A stretch of 39,967 nt of DNA from CAYVFC01 sp964450715. GTDB lineage: Bacteria > Myxococcota_A > Polyangia > Polyangiales > JAFGIB01. The stretch covers positions 1 to 39,967 of the forward strand of contig CAYVFC010000075.1 in the NCBI GenBank assembly GCA_964450715.1. The letters are read 5' to 3'. Below the pieces are notes generated by a model. That model worked only from the letters and a program-made list of their open reading frames with translations, did no database searches and was not told the origin of the DNA. Below, piece after piece: positions 36,201-39,967 of the stretch. Position numbers and translations under genes: made by a program. Position 1 is the stretch's first letter. Every line of letters begins with the position of its first letter.

Positions 36201-37353
36201 CGGTCTCGAGCCCTTCGGCGAGCTTGGGCATGGCCTGCAACACCTGTCCCGCCAGCGCTCGCGCCACGCCGAACGAAGCGGTGGCGTCCGAGGCGTCGGC
36301 CCGGGCTACCGCGGCGCCCTCGACTTGGGCCGCGAGCGTACAGGCGATGAGAAAACGGCTGCGACCCATGCCGGGCTCGGCGACCACGCTCAGCGTGCGC
36401 GGCCGCTTGCGCTGATCGCGACCGAGCGCGCGCCCGAGCTCGGCCATGCTCTGCTTGCGGCCCTGCAGCCGCGGCATGGTCAGGTATGCCTGCCGCACCA
36501 CCAGGTCCTCGCGCACGTCGATCCCGCCTAGCGCGCACAGCCGCTCCATCACCTCGGCCGCGGTACGGGGGCGGGCATCCCGGTCGAGCGCCATCAGCGC
36601 CAGGACGAGGGCCTCGAGCTCCGGGCCGATCCCTTCGACCAGCCGGGAAGGGGGCAGCAGGGGTTCGCGCCACAGCGGCCTCAGCCCGGCGAAGGAGCGC
36701 GCGGGATAGGCGTGCCTTCGGGTCAGCGCGAAATAGGCCGTCGCGCCCAGAGAGAACAGATCGGTGCGTCCGTCGAGCTCCTGTCCTTGCAGGGCCTCGG
36801 GTGAACAGAAGGCCGGCGTGCCAACCACGTGCGGAACCGAGCCAAAAGGCGTGACCCCGCCGAAGTCGATCAGCTTGGCCAGCCCGTCGTCCGTACAGCG
36901 GATGTTGCGCGGGGTCACGTCTCGGTGCACCAACCCGCGCGAGTGCAACAGCGACAGCACCGAGCAGACATCGGCGAGCAAGGCGCACACGCGCGAAACC
37001 GGCAGCGGCGCCAGCTCGTTCAGATCCCCGCCGCCCAACCACTCCATGGTGTAGAAGGCCGCGCCCCGGTCGTGGCCGAACTCGTAGACCTCCACCACGC
37101 GGGGATGGCTGAGCTCTTTGAGCGCGTGGTATTCGCCCTCGAAGAACTGGACCAGCTCTTCGCGTTTGTCGTCCCCGCGGTCGAGCAGTCGCTTCAACGC
37201 CAGGCGCCGGTCATCGACCAGGTCGTGGACCGCATAGGCCACCGCCATTCCGCCGCGTCCGAGCTCGGACTCGATGCGATAGCGGCCTGCCACCAGATCG
37301 CCGGGCCTGGCGCCGGAGTCGTCTTGCCGCGCGGGCGGACGATCGGCCGCCAT
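33259..37353 (-). CDS. Ser/Thr kinase-AAA ATPase-TPR-like fusion protein, 1364 residues
   Basis: A GGAGG lies just before the ATG. Residues about 24-275 are a kinase domain: GRGGMAVAY, Lys54, HRDVTPRN with Asp145, DFGGVT with Asp163, and CSPEA. Residues about 290-560 look like the STAND/AAA ATPase fused to such kinases, with a Walker A-like AEPGMGRS (325-332) and Walker B LAVDDAHLID (Asp434, Asp435). Note that Arg331 stands where Lys is usual. The remaining about 800 residues are helical with TPR-like segments (ALHRRLAEIYQRRPGRG, LEALARAHAENGG, CRLGEHDRAVE), then a C-terminal beta-rich part, perhaps GAF-like, from about 1200. There is no membrane helix. This is a large soluble signalling protein of the multidomain-kinase type common in Myxococcota. 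Confidence 0.9.
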   Translation of the reverse strand: MAADRPPARQDDSGARPGDLVAGRYRIESELGRGGMAVAYAVHDLVDDRRLALKRLLDRGDDKREELVQFFEGEYHALKELSHPRVVEVYEFGHDRGAAFYTMEWLGGGDLNELAPLPVSRVCALLADVCSVLSLLHSRGLVHRDVTPRNIRCTDDGLAKLIDFGGVTPFGSVPHVVGTPAFCSPEALQGQELDGRTDLFSLGATAYFALTRRHAYPARSFAGLRPLWREPLLPPSRLVEGIGPELEALVLALMALDRDARPRTAAEVMERLCALGGIDVREDLVVRQAYLTMPRLQGRKQSMAELGRALGRDQRKRPRTLSVVAEPGMGRSRFLIACTLAAQVEGAAVARADASDATASFGVARALAGQVLQAMPKLAEGLETEQRALLSPAAPETTEAESGDELDLRARVQMALCDVVLRACAERRLMLAVDDAHLIDERSAALLSLLSSEEGATGLTLVITLPAGTEAKNARPSLRVFTDRATVIKLRPLTAEQTQALLASMFGEVEHLDALADRLHRIAAGSPRALMQLAQHLLDRGAIRYQSGSFILPAALDAKDLPETVQDTLQARIASLSAEARRLARGLALVEREGLTLDELKLLLDSDDPGAVMKAVNELLGRNILLVKGLQHLLASEAYRGLLTTGLSAEKARALHRRLAEIYQRRPGRGWSVVQHLIMAGEYQTALELMLPGARDHSNLNPAQVAAMMSELPDGWQGQLRELIDYCERAGRPREQAHFVRSTLVGYGALTAQASKHDVVVLLQQLEHDCGVDLYRALPDEMEPGERVMTALKQAQERFDRTPPIERVAPPAQALPLLARTVIQAIGVMGPRYEYAFFRDLTCIEPFVSLSPALQVVQWNVEGTRALATGHYHILLERNRAIMARMAEPDLAGLDPVSHRFMGLALRFSTTMVSTMFGRQLDQGFLADLEADPIFTINACRLRMLDALCRGDIRGADELKRKAELIRLRDNRPQMFEGSHVHREYVVYAFAGDLARLKQLLPIIEARAEQMPGWVPILRHARGCYHSLRGAPREALAEMQAGLEGLGAGEHPTYAPLAASEVLALCRLGEHDRAVETGEAHLAAVREVELGPQMHVLLEALARAHAENGGHDRARLLADEVVAMLEDFGAGGLVMGGAYETRARVALLAGDQSGFEFNATRCAAIYQDGKNPLLIARYAELMNLAAAARMEVADALAEAIQNRVASSLHSLLFSDFADSGERSRVALRAVLHEASADSGLLYTVQAGGAQLAAQVGAIEPPLDIDALVEDLLERLSDDRAELTATCTVAVDRDAGAGEIEWRNASGAIFTPLVLGHPTESGQVVTGVVVLGPGASAASIPAELLSGISQALQRAGDVATLLASW

Positions 37354-37479
37354 TACCTCCGGTCCTCCGGAACGAACGGCATTCTCTCAGTATGCTTGTC
37401 TTGAGAATTTGCTGTCAAGCAACGGAAATACCGTGGAACAGCAACCGCTGACGCGAGATACGGACCGGACAAGGGGTCT

Positions 37480-38709
37480 CTAAAACAGGTCCTTCTCGCT
37501 CTCCTCGACCGCCTTCTTGAGCTCGGCCTCGAGCAGGGGCGGAAGGCCCTCGATATCTACTTTAAGGAAGCCGCGTACGATCATGGCCGTGGCCTCGTCG
37601 CGGGTCAGGCCCCGCGTCATCAGGTATTCGACCTCCTCCTCGGCGATCTTGCCCACCGCGGCCTCGTGCGAGAGATCGATGCCGGCCAGCCTCCCCACCA
37701 GCTCGGGGATGGCGTGGATGGTGCCCTTCTCGCCCAGGATGAGGCCCCGGCATTCCAGGTGTCCCTTGACCTCTGGCGCGTTTCCCTGGATGTCGCCCCG
37801 GGCGATGATGTCGCCGCCGGTGCTGATGGTGCGCGAGACGATCTCGGCTTTGGCCCCGAAGCTGTCCAGTATCACGCGGGATCCCACGTCAAGGTTGGAA
37901 CCGGGCTGGGCCACCAGCACGCTGTTAAAGCGCACCGTGGCGTTGGGCCCCGCGCACACGGCCGTGGGGTAGGTCTGTAGCGAGCGCATCTGCTTCAGGG
38001 CCAGGTAGTTGCTCATGAACACGCCGTCCTGTTCGATGATGGCGGCGCTGCGCGGGCGCACCTCTACCTCGGGCGCCCAGTTGTGGATCATGGTGAAGGT
38101 AAGCCGCGCCCCCTTCTTGATGTAGAACTCGCTGACCCCCAGGTGAAGCCCGGCCGACATGGGGTGGCTGGAGCAGCCGGTGATGATGTGTAGCTCCGAG
38201 TTCTCCTCGGCGATGACGATGTTGTGTACCCGCTGAGCCAGCTTTTTATGACCCATGTAGAGGCAGGCCTGCACCGGAAGCGCCGTTTTGACCCCGGGCA
38301 GCGACCGGATCAGGTAGCCGTCGGTATGCTCGAGCTCCACGTGCGCGGTGTACTTGTCCGAATCCACCTTCACGGCTTTCCATATGTACTGCTCCAGCCA
38401 GTCGTACTTGTTGCGGGCCTTGGAGAGGCTGATGACCTCCAGCCCCTGCTGGTTGGCCGAGAAGTGGACCGGGGACTGGTCGATTTGCAGAAAGGTGGCC
38501 GAGCGCTGGCCCGGGTCGTCCAGCATGATCCCGGTATCCAGCACGGTCGCCTTCTGCTCCTTGGGCAGGCTCGAGGGATCGTCCAGGTAGCCCTGGTCGT
38601 CGCACGTGTTCTCGTACTTCCCGAGATCCACGTCCGTGCCCAGGTCGGCCCGTTTCTGCTGCGCCTTCTCGGCCAGCAGTCGCCGCTGCTTCTGGGTTAC
38701 CTGCTGCAT
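37480..38709 (-). CDS. SufB/SufD-family Fe-S scaffold protein (SmsB-like)
   Basis: The protein has 409 aa. The ATG at 38709 is eight bases from GAGGAG and overlaps the SufC stop by 13 bases; a GTG at 38718 sits on the binding site. The C-terminal SUFBD core has ECRGLILGEKGTIHAIPEL with Cys320 and DLSHEAAVGKIAEEEVEYLMTRGL with His348-Glu349, resembling SufB rather than SufD (SufB pattern H-E-A, SufD pattern H-G-A). Other Cys occur at ITGCSSHP and TAVCAGP. With SufC it builds Fe-S clusters. No sufS, sufE, sufU or second SufB/D gene is next to it, which matches the two-gene minimal SUF (SMS) system. Confidence 0.85.
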   Translation of the reverse strand: MQQVTQKQRRLLAEKAQQKRADLGTDVDLGKYENTCDDQGYLDDPSSLPKEQKATVLDTGIMLDDPGQRSATFLQIDQSPVHFSANQQGLEVISLSKARNKYDWLEQYIWKAVKVDSDKYTAHVELEHTDGYLIRSLPGVKTALPVQACLYMGHKKLAQRVHNIVIAEENSELHIITGCSSHPMSAGLHLGVSEFYIKKGARLTFTMIHNWAPEVEVRPRSAAIIEQDGVFMSNYLALKQMRSLQTYPTAVCAGPNATVRFNSVLVAQPGSNLDVGSRVILDSFGAKAEIVSRTISTGGDIIARGDIQGNAPEVKGHLECRGLILGEKGTIHAIPELVGRLAGIDLSHEAAVGKIAEEEVEYLMTRGLTRDEATAMIVRGFLKVDIEGLPPLLEAELKKAVEESEKDLF

Positions 38710-39431
38710 GACACGCACTCCTCGTATCCGCGCCGCTTGATGCAGTCCAGTACGTCCAGGGCATTGCCCTCGCTGATCAGGCGGCCCTCGATCAGCACGT
38801 AGCCCTTGATGGCCCGCACGTAGTCCAGTATGTGTCCCGTGTGGGTGATGATGAGCCCGGAGCGGTTGCGGGTGCGCCTGAGGTCCTTCTGCAGCAGCGC
38901 GTTGGTCATCTTTCCCACCAGCGCCATGTTGACCAGATCCACCCCGGACTCGGGCTCGTCCAGCATGATCAGGCGCGGTGCCTGGGCGAATAGCTGCAGC
39001 AGCTCCGAGCGCTTGATCTCGCCGCCGGAGAAGCCGTGGTTGACCTCGCGATCCAGCAGCTCGACCACGTTCAGCGTCTTCGCTATCTCGTCCAGGCGCG
39101 CTTTCTCCTCTTCGGACTGCTCGCGGGTCGTCTCGACGATGTCGCGCGTGCGTACCCCGCGCACGGCCGGCGGGCGCTGAAAGGACATGCCGATGCCCAG
39201 CCTGGCCCGAGCGTCGGTGGGCAGATCGGTGATGTCCTCTCCGCGAAAGCGAATGCGGCCGCCCGTCACCCGGTAGCGCGGAAAGCCCATGATGGTTCCC
39301 AGCAGGGTGGTTTTGCCGCCTCCGTTGGGCCCGAACAGGGCGTGGGTCTCGCCCACCGGTATGGAGAGCGAAACGCCGTGAAGGATTTCCTTTTCGCCAA
39401 TGGCGACCGATAGGTTTTCGATCTCCAGCAT
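38697..39431 (-). CDS. sufC: SufC-type ABC ATPase (SmsC-like)
   Basis: The protein has 244 aa from the ATG at 39431, where the family's MLEIENLSV start lies; the frame extends upstream but without similarity. It powers Fe-S scaffold assembly in the cytosol. Motifs: Walker A GPNGGGKTT (Lys40), Q-loop SFQRPPAV, signature FSGGEIKRSE, Walker B LIMLDEPESGVDL, and the H-loop ITHTGHIL. The EIKRSELLQL and ESGVDL sequences are typical of SufC. The C-terminal region is Cys-containing (CVSCSR), and its end overlaps the scaffold gene start, so the two are co-translated. A GAGAGGA lies about ten bases before the start. Confidence 0.92.
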   Translation of the reverse strand: MLEIENLSVAIGEKEILHGVSLSIPVGETHALFGPNGGGKTTLLGTIMGFPRYRVTGGRIRFRGEDITDLPTDARARLGIGMSFQRPPAVRGVRTRDIVETTREQSEEEKARLDEIAKTLNVVELLDREVNHGFSGGEIKRSELLQLFAQAPRLIMLDEPESGVDLVNMALVGKMTNALLQKDLRRTRNRSGLIITHTGHILDYVRAIKGYVLIEGRLISEGNALDVLDCIKRRGYEECVSCSR

Positions 39432-39619
39432 CTCGGGCCTGTCCTCTCGATCCGCTGCCGCGGCCGGGTTGCGAGCCTCGGCGCTAGAGCCAGGCCCGCC
39501 GCTTCCGTCCGGAACCGGGCGCCGAAACCGATCATTTCCCCGAAAAACCAGCTTCGCGCAAGCCGAGCCCGCCTCCATGCCATATCTACCGACTCAGCTC
39601 TGTCATTTGGCCCTCCCCT

Positions 39620-39716
39620 TGTCATTTCGACCGAAGGGAGAAATCTCCTTCCGGGATCGCATAGTTTAAAAAGACCGGTCATAGATCCCTCGCTTCGCCA
39701 GGGATCAGGGATGACA
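39620..39716. repeat. Imperfect palindromic repeat, about 97 bp
   Basis: The left arm TTGTCATTTCGACCGAAGGG and AAATCTCC (39620-39647) matches, with gaps, the reverse complement of the right arm ATCCCTCGCTTCGCC to ATGACA (39684-39716). This 'TGTCATTTCGACCGAAGGGAG' type of sequence is one I recognise as a dispersed repeat in many bacterial genomes. It could be a MITE or a hairpin transcribed as RNA. Confidence 0.55.
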
Positions 39717-39757
39717 TCGCCGCCGGCCGCACCCTCTACGCGCTCGCTCTCTGCTAA

Positions 39758-39914
39758 GGGTCCGTGACAAAATAACTCATCCATCTTTCGGGCGGGACGG
39801 CCCCGGCTGCTGCGTTGCTCCTGCTCAAAATATCCCCAATATTTCTCGTCGTCGCGCCTTGCATCCGGGGCCGTCGCGCTCCGAAGTCTGATCGAGTTGT
39901 TTTGTCACGGACCC
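39758..39914. mobile_element. MITE-like element with terminal inverted repeats and TAA direct repeat
   Basis: The ends are GGGTCCGTGACAAAATAACTC and, inverted, GAGTTGTTTTGTCACGGACCC (one mismatch in 21). TAA occurs on both outer sides (39755-39757 and 39915-39917), fitting a 3-bp target duplication. The 157-base element has no gene. Inside is a second inverted pair, GACGGCCCCGG and CCGGGGCCGTC. A 3-bp TNA duplication is known for some IS5-type transposases, so an unseen IS of that sort could move it; that part is inference. Confidence 0.75.
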
Positions 39915-39967
39915 TAAGCTAGAGTTTCGCCATTTTTCAGGCGGCGCATAGCAGGTCCTGGGGACGC

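Larger units (their letters stand above)
39432..39967. other. Noncoding end region with two mobile-like repeats
   Basis: The stretch upstream of sufC holds its promoter region, a palindromic repeat (39620-39716) and a MITE-like element (39758-39914), which are listed separately. I see no gene here. The part after 39917 is ordinary sequence that runs off the window. Confidence 0.6.

Noticed and set aside
35537..37042. Minus-strand 501-codon frame inside the giant kinase gene
   Set aside because: It is a frame-shifted reading of the kinase-ATPase gene with Arg/Ala/Gly-rich low-complexity product.
1..39967. tRNA, rRNA or riboswitch genes
   Set aside because: I read the intergenic stretches and saw no tRNA cloverleaf ending, rRNA segment or known riboswitch core. 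A covariance search would be needed for certainty.

Overview
This is a high-GC bacterial window with about 30 genes on both strands and no rRNA or tRNA that I could see. Several traits point to a Myxococcota-like (former Deltaproteobacteria) organism, but no marker gene settles it: several Ser/Thr kinase genes with extra ATPase, TPR or membrane parts, Cys- and Gly-rich lipoproteins with repeated C-x-x-D-x-D/E-C units, an orphan receiver, and a TPR/PEGA-like membrane protein. A two-gene SUF system and an oxygen-independent type of ergothioneine locus hint at a lineage with anaerobic ancestry.

Left part (1-9.5 kb). An operon with GTGA start/stop overlaps encodes an Omp85-type outer-membrane protein, a DUF4390 protein and an NtrY-like histidine kinase. 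It is followed by a degenerate Fic-domain protein and a DUF2079 membrane protein. On the minus strand, agmatine deiminase and N-carbamoylputrescine amidase form a putrescine pathway pair. A stand-alone receiver protein follows.

Middle part (9.6-25.3 kb). A triple-rhodanese protein and a histidine methyltransferase form a probable EanB-EanA ergothioneine pair. Next come a type-B carboxylesterase, a GT39-like glycosyltransferase, a small membrane protein, a secreted FAM20-like kinase, two orphan Dpp-type permeases, a Cys-rich lipoprotein with an internal 44-bp duplication, a PP2C phosphatase, a Na/Pi transporter with PhoU, and a second membrane histidine kinase.

Right part (25.5-40 kb). Two Cys/Gly-rich lipoproteins, an ECF sigma factor, a TPR/PEGA-like protein, a membrane Ser/Thr kinase and a secreted Cys-rich protein lie together and look like an envelope or surface signalling region. 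A REP-associated tyrosine transposase gene follows, bracketed by inverted copies of an 18-bp repeat. Next to it is a 1364-residue kinase-ATPase fusion whose stop codon lies at the edge of the repeat array. The window closes with SufC and SufB-like genes (minimal SUF/SMS type) and two small palindromic mobile-like elements. One of these is a 157-bp MITE-like unit with terminal inverted repeats and a 3-bp TAA direct repeat.

All functional statements rest on reading motifs in translated sequence. No database search was run.
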